A stretch of 35,324 nucleotides of DNA, from positions 1-35,324 of the forward strand of contig CALXXN010000018.1 in the NCBI GenBank assembly GCA_944392695.1, written 5' to 3'. This document shows, piece by piece, positions 1-7,329 of this stretch (positions are counted from its first letter, which is position 1; each line of letters opens with the position of its first letter). The notes beneath the pieces are model-generated. The model was not told the DNA's origin. It did no database searches and saw only the letters and a program-made list of their open reading frames with translations. The position numbers and the translations under genes were made by a program. Source of the DNA: an uncultured Spirochaetales bacterium (GTDB lineage: Bacteria > Spirochaetota > Spirochaetia > Sphaerochaetales > Sphaerochaetaceae).

Positions 1-261
1 ATTGAGTGTGCCGATAGAGGAGATTCTTTGTTTGTGTCCCCGCCATCTGCATTGGACTGTCCTGTTCTTCTGACGGGGTCTGTCGAGGACCTGATGTGCC
101 GGAGCGACATGAAAGAGGAATATGGGGAGATGAAGAAGATGATGGGCAAAGCCTCGATCCATATGTTCCCACATGGAGGCCATCCTGCAATACTAAGCAA
201 TGCAGAGGAATTCGCTGAGATTGCAAAGGATTTCATCATGGAAAATGTCCGTCTCAATTGA
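1..261 (+). CDS. alpha/beta hydrolase, C-terminal fragment (cut by window edge)
   Basis: The frame is open from base 1, so the 5' part lies outside the window. The visible 86 codons look like the last third of an alpha/beta-hydrolase fold enzyme. A strand reading CPVLLTGSVEDLM carries the usual acidic residue of the catalytic triad (Asp or Glu near SVED), and the segment FPHGGHPAI carries the triad histidine. An amphipathic C-terminal helix follows (EFAEIAKDFI). The nucleophile elbow is not in the window, so substrate and subclass (esterase, lipase, peptidase) cannot be told. A short GC hairpin follows the stop. Reasonably sure of the fold, not of the function. Confidence 0.7.
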   Translation: MECADRGDSLFVSPPSALDCPVLLTGSVEDLMCRSDMKEEYGEMKKMMGKASIHMFPHGGHPAILSNAEEFAEIAKDFIMENVRLN

Positions 262-278
262 TGCCGTGATTCACCTGA

Positions 279-294
279 CCACCCTGGAGGGTGG
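279..294 (+). terminator. short GC hairpin after the hydrolase gene
   Basis: CCACCC-TGGA-GGGTGG forms a 6-bp perfect stem with a 4-base loop 18 bases after the hydrolase stop. No T-run follows, so it is a weak terminator or an mRNA-stabilising hairpin at best. Confidence 0.3.
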
Positions 295-560
295 CAGCTA
301 TCTCACGGGTTGTTGTATAATATCTTATCAATATTACCCTTTATACTAACGCAGGATATTGGATTCCTGGCCGAGCAAGCCCATATAGGATGGTTATCAG
401 TAATTTTGAGAAATGCCAAGCAAAATGCCTTGACTTCTCAAAAATTATTAGAAGTGGCATATAGCACTGGAGGATGTACAGCAATCCTGCCCTGCCTACT
501 ACAAGACAGGGCTGGATTCTTACTGGAAAACCTAAGGAGCATGACTGCAGCGTAGGCCTA
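295..560. other. AT-richer intergenic stretch with one imperfect hairpin
   Basis: I see no convincing gene here. A TATAAT at 316-321 has no matching -35 and no gene downstream on its strand. The arms 483-494 and 507-518 (AATCCTGCCCTG and CAGGGCTGGATT) pair with one T-T mismatch around a 12-base loop. The hairpin lies 43 bases past the udk stop on the minus strand but has no T-run, so it is only a possible 3' end for the udk transcript. Confidence 0.35.
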
Positions 561-1187
561 TTACTCTGCTTCGTTCAGTATGGCAAGACGCTGCACGTAG
601 TTGATCAGTACATCGAGGGCGTGTTCGTTGTAGCCACCCTCGGGGATGATCAGGTCAGCATAGGCCTTGCAGGGTTCGACGAAGCTCATATGCCCAGGAC
701 GCACGACATCGACATACTGCTTCACGACCGATTCGACAGTGCGGCCACGCTCGTTGATATCCCTCATCAGACGGCGGACGAAGCGGATGTCTGGTGGTGT
801 GTCTACATAGAGCTTGAGGTCCAGGAGCTCCCTTATGCGCTTGTCGTAGAGCACCATCAGGCCATCGACGATGATGATGCTCCGAGGCTCGACATGCAGT
901 CTCTCCTCCTTGCGGCGGTGGTGGACGAAGTCGTACTGGGGCATCTCGATCGCCCTGCCCTCCTTCAGGTCCATCAGGTTCTCCATCATCAGGTCCATGT
1001 CGAAGGCATCCGGATGGTCGAAGTTGTAGGCCGTGATGTTGTTGTTGCTGATGTACTCGGCGCTCTTGTAATAATTGTCCTGCTCGATACAGACGGAGTT
1101 CTCATGGGCCTGGGCGATGCGGCGCACGACAGTGCTCTTGCCAGAGCCAGAGCCTCCTGTGATTCCAATGAGACGTACCTTCATCAC
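561..1187 (-). CDS. udk: uridine kinase
   Basis: It phosphorylates uridine (and cytidine) to the monophosphate for pyrimidine salvage in the cytoplasm. The Walker A loop GGSGSGKST is at residues 11-19. It is followed by the family stretch EQDNYYK, then FDHPDAFD, and the YDFVHHRR region that binds the nucleoside. The length of about 208 residues is normal for the family. The gene starts at GTG 1187 or ATG 1184, with GAGGT just upstream, and overlaps the galM stop by a few bases. It is therefore the third gene of a GNAT-galM-udk unit. The last residues are ordinary, with no sign of truncation. No good terminator follows. Confidence 0.93.
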   Translation of the reverse strand: MMKVRLIGITGGSGSGKSTVVRRIAQAHENSVCIEQDNYYKSAEYISNNNITAYNFDHPDAFDMDLMMENLMDLKEGRAIEMPQYDFVHHRRKEERLHVEPRSIIIVDGLMVLYDKRIRELLDLKLYVDTPPDIRFVRRLMRDINERGRTVESVVKQYVDVVRPGHMSFVEPCKAYADLIIPEGGYNEHALDVLINYVQRLAILNEAE

Positions 1188-2176
1188 TCGACCTCTAGCG
1201 TATAGCGTGTCCAGGTCTTTAGGACCTCTCCCGCCTCGAGGACGACCGAGGGGAATTCAGGACGGTTGGCAGCATCCGGGTAGGCGCTGGTCTCAAGGGC
1301 AAGGGCGCAGAAGGGACCGGTCTGGGGCCAGGAGCTGGCACAAACTGGGTTGAACTCCCCTGTGTAGAGCTGCATTCCAGGCCTGTCGGTCTCGACAGAG
1401 AGCTTCAAACCCGCGGCCCGTACAACAGCGCGTCCAGGCTTTGATGAGAAGACGAAGCAGTGGTCATAGCGGCCATCCCTGCGCTCACCAACCAGGTGGG
1501 GGGCCTGGAAGTCGAAGTCTGTACCTGCGACAGCCATGACCTCGGTGGGGATCAGGTCAGCCCCTACCGCGACGACGCGGTCCGCATCGATACGGACCTC
1601 ATGATCGAAGATGGATGAGCCATCACCCTTGAGGTTGAAATAGCTGTGGTTCGTCGGATTGACGACACAACGCTTGTCAGAAGACAGCTGCCAGAGCAGG
1701 CTCAGCGTGCCTCCAGAGAGCGTGTACGTCAGGGTGACTCCGATGTTGCCAGGGAAGCCACCATCTCCATCCTTGTGGCCGGTGTTAAGCATGATTGAGT
1801 CATCGGTCTGGAAGACCAGGTCCCAGTTGACCTGTCCAAGGTTGGCGGAGCCGCTGTGGAGGTTGTTGGGTCCATTGTTGATGTCAAGCTGGTATGAGGA
1901 GCCATCAAGGCTGAAGTGCCCTGCCTTGATGCGGTTGGCATAGGGTGCGACACACTGGCCCTTGTAGGAGGAGTCGCCGATGTAGCCAGCCAAGTCAGGG
2001 GATGAGAAGACGATGTTCCTCAAACCGTCCTTGCAGGGTACGAGGAACTCCTGGATGATGGCTCCGTAGGAGAGTATGGAGACCGCGGTCCCATCCTCCT
2101 GGCGGATCGTGTACTTCCTGACCTCCTGTCCATCGGGGAGGTGGCCGAATGTGCTTGTCTCGATCATGAAGCCCAT
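1184..2176 (-). CDS. galM: aldose 1-epimerase (mutarotase)
   Basis: It interconverts the alpha and beta anomers of hexoses such as galactose and glucose. The family landmarks are all present: PYANRI, NNLHSG with the first catalytic histidine, NPTNHSYFNL with the second histidine, and LALETSAYPD with the catalytic glutamate. The start is uncertain. The frame is open to a TTG at 2212 that overlaps the GNAT stop (TTGA), with in-frame ATGs at 2176 and 2167. I prefer 2176 or 2167 because homology begins at IETSTFGHLPDG. None of the three has a strong ribosome site. It sits between the GNAT gene and udk with overlapping ends, so it is probably translated from a common mRNA. Confidence 0.9.
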   Translation of the reverse strand: MGFMIETSTFGHLPDGQEVRKYTIRQEDGTAVSILSYGAIIQEFLVPCKDGLRNIVFSSPDLAGYIGDSSYKGQCVAPYANRIKAGHFSLDGSSYQLDINNGPNNLHSGSANLGQVNWDLVFQTDDSIMLNTGHKDGDGGFPGNIGVTLTYTLSGGTLSLLWQLSSDKRCVVNPTNHSYFNLKGDGSSIFDHEVRIDADRVVAVGADLIPTEVMAVAGTDFDFQAPHLVGERRDGRYDHCFVFSSKPGRAVVRAAGLKLSVETDRPGMQLYTGEFNPVCASSWPQTGPFCALALETSAYPDAANRPEFPSVVLEAGEVLKTWTRYTLEVE

Positions 2177-2208
2177 TGTACTACGCTTTGCCGATGAAGT
2201 GGAGATGC

Positions 2209-2649
2209 TCAAAGACGCATGTACAACAGTGGATAGGGACCTCCCTGTTCATCCGTATCAGTCCGATTAAAGGTCTTGAAGCCCATGTGCTCGTAAAAGC
2301 CCACGGCACCAGGGTTCTGCTCATTCACCGCCACCCTGTCCACAGAGTATTCATTGATGGCAAGGCTGACCAGTCGGCGTCCAAGCCCACTGCCCCTCGC
2401 ACCAGGGCTGATGAAGAGCATGGACAGCTGCCCGTCATCCACGCCCATGAAGGCCATGGGTGCACCAGGGACCTCCTCTGCGATGAAGAGATGGGCTGTC
2501 GAGGCCAAGGCCTCTGGCACATAGGCACGAATCCTCAACACCTCGTCATCACTCAGGAAAAGGTGCGTCTGCCTTACCGATGCCTCCCAGACCCCGGTGA
2601 GTGCCCTGATGAGCTCAGGCGTACGTTCTGTGACTTCGATTATCCTCAT
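2209..2649 (-). CDS. GNAT-family acetyltransferase, YjaB-like
   Basis: A 146-residue GCN5-type N-acetyltransferase. The acetyl-CoA loop is seen in LFISPGARGSGLGRRLV (R/Q-x-x-G-x-G/A pattern). The C-terminal part NEQNPGAVGFYEHMGF followed by GGPYPLLYM closely matches the E. coli YjaB subgroup. The substrate is unknown; small amines or protein N-termini are typical of the superfamily. It is the first gene of the minus-strand unit with galM and udk. The start ATG at 2649 has only a weak purine-rich site upstream. A divergent gene for an acidic protein begins about 100 bp away, so the 2650-2750 gap must hold promoters for both, but no near-consensus pair stands out. Confidence 0.85.
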   Translation of the reverse strand: MRIIEVTERTPELIRALTGVWEASVRQTHLFLSDDEVLRIRAYVPEALASTAHLFIAEEVPGAPMAFMGVDDGQLSMLFISPGARGSGLGRRLVSLAINEYSVDRVAVNEQNPGAVGFYEHMGFKTFNRTDTDEQGGPYPLLYMRL

Positions 2650-2750
2650 ATGAGGAGCTTAGCACATGATGGCTGATGTTTTCCCTTGCCAGAGCCCTGA
2701 TAAGAAGCGAACATTAAAGCGGTGATGATGGAAGAGTGGCAGGAGGATGT

Positions 2751-2987
2751 ATGAGAGACGATTACGACGAGAAAGATGAGTTCCTGGAAGACGACTACGA
2801 TGAAGGTGACGAGCAGGAGAGCCTGATCGATGAGGACTACATGCGTCCTGACTACAGCGACTTCGGCTATGGGTCTGATGAGGACGACTCGGGCTGGATC
2901 GATGACGACGAGGAGGAAGAGGATTACGGGGAACTCGGTTTCGGAGTGGATGGAGAGGATGATGAATGGAGGGATGAAGACTCCTGA
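2751..2987 (+). CDS. small highly acidic Asp/Glu/Tyr-rich protein
   Basis: A 78-residue protein of no family I recognise. I count 24 Asp and 16 Glu (51 percent acidic) against four Arg/Lys, plus six Tyr and two Trp, giving a net charge near -36. It has no signal peptide, no membrane segment and no cysteine. Acidic runs such as DDDEEEED alternate with aromatic residues (DYSDFGYG). A perfect AGGAGG at 2741-2746, four bases before ATG 2751, supports real translation and fixes the start; the longer frame from GTG 2736 is unlikely. It is probably disordered. It could be a cation-binding or chaperone-like tail protein or a nucleic-acid mimic, but none of these is shown. Confidence 0.7.
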   Translation: MRDDYDEKDEFLEDDYDEGDEQESLIDEDYMRPDYSDFGYGSDEDDSGWIDDDEEEEDYGELGFGVDGEDDEWRDEDS

Positions 2988-3013
2988 GACCACAAGGTTT
3001 TGTTTCATCTTTT

Positions 3014-3029
3014 CTGCATATTCATGCAG
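3014..3029. repeat. palindrome CTGCAT-ATTC-ATGCAG, copy 1
   Basis: Six-base arms around ATTC. It lies 17 bp upstream of the -35 of the ABC-importer promoter, where an operator could sit. The identical 16-mer in reverse complement is at 35287-35302. It loosely resembles ArgR-type boxes, but I cannot assign a regulator. Confidence 0.4.
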
Positions 3030-3046
3030 TTTGATGCATAAGCTTC

Positions 3047-3075
3047 TTGCTCATATGAGGGCCCCTGTGTTATAA
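3047..3075 (+). promoter_or_regulatory. predicted promoter of the ABC importer operon
   Basis: -35 TTGCTC (3047-3052), a 17-base spacer and -10 TTATAA (3070-3075). An AAAGGAGGT ribosome site (about 3101-3109) then precedes the ATG at 3117. Confidence 0.6.
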
Positions 3076-3116
3076 GGAGACGGAATCATATTCCGCACAC
3101 AAAAGGAGGTCCCACG

Positions 3117-4121
3117 ATGACCAAACGCCTTATAACAACCGTCCTCGCGCTGATCTGCGCCGCAGGGCTTGTCTTCGCCGGCGGCGCTTCAGAAGCCGCT
3201 GACGACGGCGTCACGAAGATCGGCATCTCAAAGCTCATGTCCCACCCCGCCCTCGACTCTGTCGAACAGGGCGTGCAGGATTACCTGAATGAAGCCGGCC
3301 TTCCTGTCGAGTTCGAACTTCAGAATGCCAATGGGGACATCTCAACAGCAGCCTCCATCGCACAGCAGTTCCGCACCTCTGGTTGCGACATCGTGCTTGG
3401 CATCGCCACTGGTACGGCCCAGGCCCTTGCCAATATCTTCACCGACATCCCTGTCGTCTTCGCTGCAGTCACGGACCCGGTGGATGCAGGACTTGTCAGC
3501 TCCTGGGAAGGAAGCGCCGACACCAATGTCTGTGGCGTCTCCGATGCCAACCCTGTCGAGCAGCAGATCCAGCTGCTTGTTGACATCACAGGCGCACAGT
3601 CGATAGGCAACATCTACGCCTCTGGAGAGGCCAATGGCGTCAACCTGATGGAGCAGGCCAAGGCCGCCTGTGAGAAGATCGGCGTCGAATTCGTCGAGGT
3701 GGCTGTCTCCAATTCCTCAGAGGTCCGCCAGGCCGCCCAGTCGATCGTCAACCGTGTCGATGCCATCTACATCGCCACTGACAACGCTGTCATCTCCGCC
3801 CTCCCCGCCATCGACCAGGTCTGTTCAGATGCGGGCATCCCACTCTTCTCCAGCGACCCAAGTGGTGTCGATGGGCTTGAGTGCCTGATCAGCTGGGGCT
3901 TCGACTACTACAGCCTCGGTCTCAGGACAGGCCAGATGATCGAGGAGATCATCGGCGGTGCCAATCCAGGCCTGCTGGGATCCGTCGTCCTCGACGACCC
4001 CGCCGATTTCGAGCTCTGGTTCAACCTCGACACGGCAGCCAAGCTTGGTATCGAGATACCACAGGAATACCTCGACTCAGCCAGTGTCCTGATCCAGGAC
4101 GGACAGCAGGTGCGCCAGTAA
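3117..4121 (+). CDS. ABC transporter substrate-binding protein (TrpX-like, PF04392 family)
   Basis: A periplasmic solute-binding protein of 334 residues. The N-terminus is a signal peptide with a basic start, a hydrophobic core and the junction VFAGGASEA; there is no lipobox cysteine. The body is a two-lobe periplasmic-binding fold, with features such as DIVLGIATGTAQALAN, PVVFAAVTDPVDAGLV, AIYIATDNAVISALP and PLFSSDPSGVDGL that are typical of the ABC_sub_bind family. Characterised members bind tryptophan or other amino acids, and the ligand here cannot be read from sequence. It is the first gene of a three-gene operon with permease and ATPase, preceded by a strong AAAGGAGGT. Confidence 0.88.
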   Translation: MTKRLITTVLALICAAGLVFAGGASEAADDGVTKIGISKLMSHPALDSVEQGVQDYLNEAGLPVEFELQNANGDISTAASIAQQFRTSGCDIVLGIATGTAQALANIFTDIPVVFAAVTDPVDAGLVSSWEGSADTNVCGVSDANPVEQQIQLLVDITGAQSIGNIYASGEANGVNLMEQAKAACEKIGVEFVEVAVSNSSEVRQAAQSIVNRVDAIYIATDNAVISALPAIDQVCSDAGIPLFSSDPSGVDGLECLISWGFDYYSLGLRTGQMIEEIIGGANPGLLGSVVLDDPADFELWFNLDTAAKLGIEIPQEYLDSASVLIQDGQQVRQ

Positions 4122-4122
4122 G

Positions 4123-5055
4123 ATGATTGAAGGTATTTTCGTAGAAGGCCTTATATTCGCGGTGATGGCCATGGGCATCCTGATCAGCTACAGGATCCTG
4201 GACATCGCCGACCTTACCTGCGACGGCTCCCTGGCGACAGGGGCCGCTGTCGCAGCCATGTGCATCACTTCAGGCTGGGGTGTGCCGATGTCATTGATCA
4301 TGGCCTTCCTCGCAGGTGTGCTGTGTGGACTTGTCACAGCGGCGATCCACAACCACCTGCACCTGCCAGGCCTGCTGGCAGGCATCCTGACGATGACGAT
4401 GCTCTACTCAGTCAACCTCCGCATCCTGGGCAACAAGGCCAATGTGCCCCTGGTCAGGGTCGACACGATGTACACCTGGTTCCGTTCGACCTTCGACTTC
4501 ATGCCATCCGCAGTGGCATCACTTATGGGAACATTGGTGATCGTTGTCGTGCTGAAGGTGCTCTTCGACCTCTTCTTCCGCTGTGACCTTGGTGTCGCGA
4601 TCGGCGCCCTCGGTGGCAATGAACAGGTCGTCATATCCCTTGGGATGAACCCATCGGTGCTCAAATACATCGCCCTGGGGCTCTCAAATGGCCTAATCGC
4701 CCTCTCAGGAGGCATGCTGGCACAGTACCAGGGCTTCGCTGATGCCAACCTCGGACAGGGCATGGTCGTCCAGGGCCTGGCCGCAATCATGATCGGTGAG
4801 TTCCTCTTCCGGACGAACAGGATCTCATTGATCACACTGCGTGTCATCCTGGGTTCGATCATCTACAAGGCCTTGATGTTCCTTGGCCGCCGCTATGGCT
4901 ACCTGGTCGGCATCACTCCAAACGACTTCAAGCTCCTGACAGGCCTCCTGGTCATCATCTCGCTGATCGTCGCATCCACACGTACGAAGGCGGCGGAGAA
5001 CAGGGCCCGCAGGGAAGCGGTCAAGAAGGTCATGGGAGGTGTGGACAATGCTTGA
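4123..5055 (+). CDS. ABC transporter permease (TrpY-like, branched-chain amino-acid type)
   Basis: An inner-membrane permease of 310 residues with about eight hydrophobic segments. The cytoplasmic coupling region reads GALGGNEQVVISLGMN, the form of the EAA loop found in permeases of the TrpXYZ and branched-chain amino-acid class. The ATG lies one base after the stop of the binding protein, and the end overlaps the start of the ATPase gene by 8 bases, so the three genes are translationally linked. The C-terminus is a charged cytoplasmic tail (TRTKAAENRARRE). Substrate is set by the partner binding protein and is unknown. Confidence 0.88.
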   Translation: MIEGIFVEGLIFAVMAMGILISYRILDIADLTCDGSLATGAAVAAMCITSGWGVPMSLIMAFLAGVLCGLVTAAIHNHLHLPGLLAGILTMTMLYSVNLRILGNKANVPLVRVDTMYTWFRSTFDFMPSAVASLMGTLVIVVVLKVLFDLFFRCDLGVAIGALGGNEQVVISLGMNPSVLKYIALGLSNGLIALSGGMLAQYQGFADANLGQGMVVQGLAAIMIGEFLFRTNRISLITLRVILGSIIYKALMFLGRRYGYLVGITPNDFKLLTGLLVIISLIVASTRTKAAENRARREAVKKVMGGVDNA

Positions 5056-5842
5056 CATCCAACACGTCACAAAGGTCTTCTTCCCAGGGACCGTCAATGA
5101 GAAAATCGCCCTGAGTGATATCAACCTGCATATCAATGAAGGTGATGTCGTCTCAGTGATCGGCTCGAACGGATCTGGCAAATCCACACTCTTCAACATG
5201 ATCGCCGGCACCTTCCCCGTCACAGCCGGGACCATCATGCTTGATGGTGAGGACGTCACCCACAAGAGCGAGTACAAGAGGGCCTTCGGCATTGGGAGGA
5301 TCTTCCAAGACCCCACCAAGGGCACAAGCGCCAACATGTCGATCCAGGACAACATGCTCCTCTCCTTGAAGAAGGGTATGCGGGGGATCGGATTCTCACT
5401 GAACAATGAGAGGCGTGAGCTCTTCCGCAGCCTCCTCGAGCCTATCGGGCTCCAGGACAGGCTGGAGGACAATGTCGGACTCCTCTCTGGCGGCCAGCGC
5501 CAGGCCCTGACACTGATCATGGCCTGCATGTCGAAACCCAAGCTCCTGCTCTTGGACGAACATACGGCCGCACTGGACCCTGGCAACGCCAGGATAGTCA
5601 TGGACATGACAGAGAAGATCATCCAGGAGGAGCATTACACCGCCTTGATGATCACCCACAACATGCAGTTCGCAATTGAATTCGGCAACCGCCTCGTCAT
5701 GATGGATGAAGGGCGTATAATCCTGGAAGCCGAAGGCGATGAGAAACGCTCACTGACAGTCAGTGACCTGGTCCGCCGCTTCAAGGAGATCCGCAACAAG
5801 GACTTCGCCTCTGACGAAGAACTACTGACGGAAGGCGATTGA
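5048..5842 (+). CDS. ABC transporter ATP-binding protein (TrpZ-like)
   Basis: The 264-residue ATPase that drives the importer. Walker A is GSNGSGKST at residues 39-47, the signature is LLSGGQRQAL, and Walker B with its catalytic glutamate is LLLLDEHTAALDP. A switch histidine follows in MITHNMQFA. I chose the ATG at 5048, which has GGGAGGTG just upstream, over the GTG at 5039. The start lies inside the permease gene (8-base overlap). A rho-independent terminator lies about 35 bases past the stop. Confidence 0.92.
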   Translation: MLDIQHVTKVFFPGTVNEKIALSDINLHINEGDVVSVIGSNGSGKSTLFNMIAGTFPVTAGTIMLDGEDVTHKSEYKRAFGIGRIFQDPTKGTSANMSIQDNMLLSLKKGMRGIGFSLNNERRELFRSLLEPIGLQDRLEDNVGLLSGGQRQALTLIMACMSKPKLLLLDEHTAALDPGNARIVMDMTEKIIQEEHYTALMITHNMQFAIEFGNRLVMMDEGRIILEAEGDEKRSLTVSDLVRRFKEIRNKDFASDEELLTEGD

Positions 5843-5875
5843 GATAAGATGCGTGTGTAGGGAAAGCATCCAATT

Positions 5876-5910
5876 GAGGCAGGGCCTGCCAGCCCTGCCT
5901 CTCTTTTTTT
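5876..5910 (+). terminator. rho-independent terminator of the ABC importer operon
   Basis: A perfect 10-bp stem (5876-5885 with 5892-5901), loop CTGCCA, then TCTTTTTTT. The T-run touches the selD stop codon, so the convergent genes share this short gap. Confidence 0.93.
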
Positions 5911-6929
5911 CAGCGGAGTACGATGTGGCTGTCTTCCGCCTTGGAGAAGCGGCCTATGATGGCAGCAGGGGCTCCAAAGCGTGAAATGAAGGTGGAAGCC
6001 GCCTCCTCATCCATGGCCAGGAGCAAGGGCCCCGAGCTCTGGGGGTCGTAAAGCACGTCCACAAGTTCACGTGGCAGCCCTTCAGCGACAGTCACCCTGC
6101 CTTCCATGTAGGCGCGGTTGTTGTAGGCACCTTCGGGGATGAGTCCGAAGCGGGCAAGCTCCAGGGCCTCATCGAAAACAGGAACAGCAGCCGTATCAAC
6201 ATGGGCGCATAGTCCTGCTGAGCGTGCCATCTCATCAAGGTGGCCGAGCAGGGAGAAGCCTGTGACATCAGTCGCTGCATGGATGGCGAGGTCCTGGGCG
6301 CACTCATAGGCCCTCTTGTTCAGCGTCTTCATGCTTTCCAAGGCCTTCACAGCCGCTTCATCAGATGCCATGTCCGCCTTGATTGCAGTGTTGATGATCC
6401 CGACACCAAGGCGCTTTGTCAGGACAAGCACATCCCCTTCCCTGGCGGTGCTGTTCCTCCACAGCCTGTCCTTCGTCGTGAAACCAGTGACAGAGAGGCC
6501 GTACTTGATTGTCGAATCGGCGATCGTATGGCCACCAGCAATCACGGCACCAGCCTCCCTGACCTTGTCCTGGGCTCCAAGGAGGATCTCCTTCATCACG
6601 GAAAGCTCCATGCAGGATGGGAAACACATGACATTCATCGCGACAGCGGGCTGGGCCCCCATCGCGTAGAGGTCGGAGAGCGCATTGGCCGCAGCGATCT
6701 GGCCGAAGTCATAGGCTTCATCCGTGACAGGAGGGAAGAAGTCGACAGACTGGACCATGACACGGCCATCCCCCATGTCCCAGGCAAGCGCATCATCACT
6801 TGTCTCGAAACCGACAATGAGCCTGTCATCCTCCATCAATGGTATTGATGAAAGCACGGACTCAAGGTCGCCAACTGGCAGTTTGGCGGCACAGCCGCTG
6901 CTCTTCACGGTCTTAGTAAGGCGCACCAC
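5910..6929 (-). CDS. selD: selenide, water dikinase (selenophosphate synthetase)
   Basis: It makes selenophosphate from selenide and ATP. The N-terminal motif SSGCAAK carries the catalytic cysteine (Cys13) and lysine (Lys16). This is a cysteine form, not a selenocysteine form. AIR-synthase-type ATP motifs follow: SVDFFPPVTDEAYDFGQIAA, AGGHTIADSTIKYG, ATDVTGFSLLGH and YDPQSSGPLLLA. The length of 339 is normal. The start is GTG 6929 with AAGGAGGGT close upstream, inside the end of the DUF3343 gene (25-base overlap). It is the last gene of a yedE-carrier-DUF3343-selD operon. No selA, selB or selC is in the window, so it probably feeds the Mo-hydroxylase selenium pathway. Confidence 0.95.
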   Translation of the reverse strand: MVRLTKTVKSSGCAAKLPVGDLESVLSSIPLMEDDRLIVGFETSDDALAWDMGDGRVMVQSVDFFPPVTDEAYDFGQIAAANALSDLYAMGAQPAVAMNVMCFPSCMELSVMKEILLGAQDKVREAGAVIAGGHTIADSTIKYGLSVTGFTTKDRLWRNSTAREGDVLVLTKRLGVGIINTAIKADMASDEAAVKALESMKTLNKRAYECAQDLAIHAATDVTGFSLLGHLDEMARSAGLCAHVDTAAVPVFDEALELARFGLIPEGAYNNRAYMEGRVTVAEGLPRELVDVLYDPQSSGPLLLAMDEEAASTFISRFGAPAAIIGRFSKAEDSHIVLR

Positions 6930-7153
6930 GCACCCTCCTTGTATTCAAAGGCGCCTTCGATGTCATCAAGCAGTGCTGAAGCATCGAAGGACGCCCGATT
7001 TATCAGGAGGGCCGTACCGCAGCTTGATGACAGGCTGCGGGGCACAGGGACGAGCTGGCTGTCCACGCCCCTGGACTTGAACGCCCTCCTCTGCCGCAAG
7101 GCATCGTAATGGGAATGGAAGGTGATTGCTACCTTGTCAAGGTAAGCGTCCAC
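6905..7153 (-). CDS. DUF3343 protein, putative Se/S carrier
   Basis: An 82-residue protein of the DUF3343 family, often found beside selD and YedF-type genes and annotated as a putative selenium/sulfur carrier. The family signature is clear in the middle: LVPVPRSLSSSCGTALLI, with the conserved SSCG cysteine that would carry the chalcogen. The start is GTG 7153, with GGAAGG a few bases upstream and inside the end of the preceding carrier gene (25-base overlap). The same length of overlap occurs with selD downstream. The role in selenium handling is inferred from family and neighbours. Confidence 0.85.
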   Translation of the reverse strand: MDAYLDKVAITFHSHYDALRQRRAFKSRGVDSQLVPVPRSLSSSCGTALLINRASFDASALLDDIEGAFEYKEGAWCALLRP

Positions 7154-7329
7154 TTCGCACCTTCCGCCTTGGTCGTGACAGTGTAGCCGATGGCTTCAGC
7201 GTAGCGGGTCACGTTCTCACGGCTTGCGACGTTGTCGACAATGACAACGAAGTCCTTTGGACGGTCCTTGAGTGCTTTTTTCGTCATCAGAACCGGTTCT
7301 GGGCAGCTGTATCCGGATGTGTCAAGCAT
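7129..7329 (-). CDS. TusA/YedF-type sulfur or selenium carrier protein
   Basis: A 66-residue single-domain TusA/SirA fold protein. The active cysteine is in the family motif SGYSCPEPVLMTKKAL near the N-terminus. It corresponds to the N-terminal half of YedF proteins of selenium operons; the C-terminal DsrE-like half of full YedF is absent, and a DUF3343 gene follows instead. The start is ATG 7329, with AAGGAGGAAGCCA before it; an upstream in-frame extension is Arg-rich shadow sequence. It overlaps the yedE stop by 8 bases. It probably receives selenium and passes it on. Confidence 0.85.
   Translation of the reverse strand: MLDTSGYSCPEPVLMTKKALKDRPKDFVVIVDNVASRENVTRYAEAIGYTVTTKAEGAKWTLTLTR

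Noticed and set aside
310-555. An 81-codon plus-strand frame after the hydrolase
   Set aside because: Weak start codon, no ribosome site, runs through a hairpin and resembles no family.
2646-3008. A 120-codon hydrophobic frame antisense to the acidic protein, ending in an ATGA overlap with the GNAT gene
   Set aside because: Hydrophobicity is the expected antisense reading of GAC/GAT codons. It lacks a ribosome site, while the sense frame has a perfect AGGAGG.
5910-6929. SelD as a selenoprotein with an in-frame UGA
   Set aside because: The catalytic position is an ordinary cysteine codon in SSGCAAK and no internal UGA is needed.
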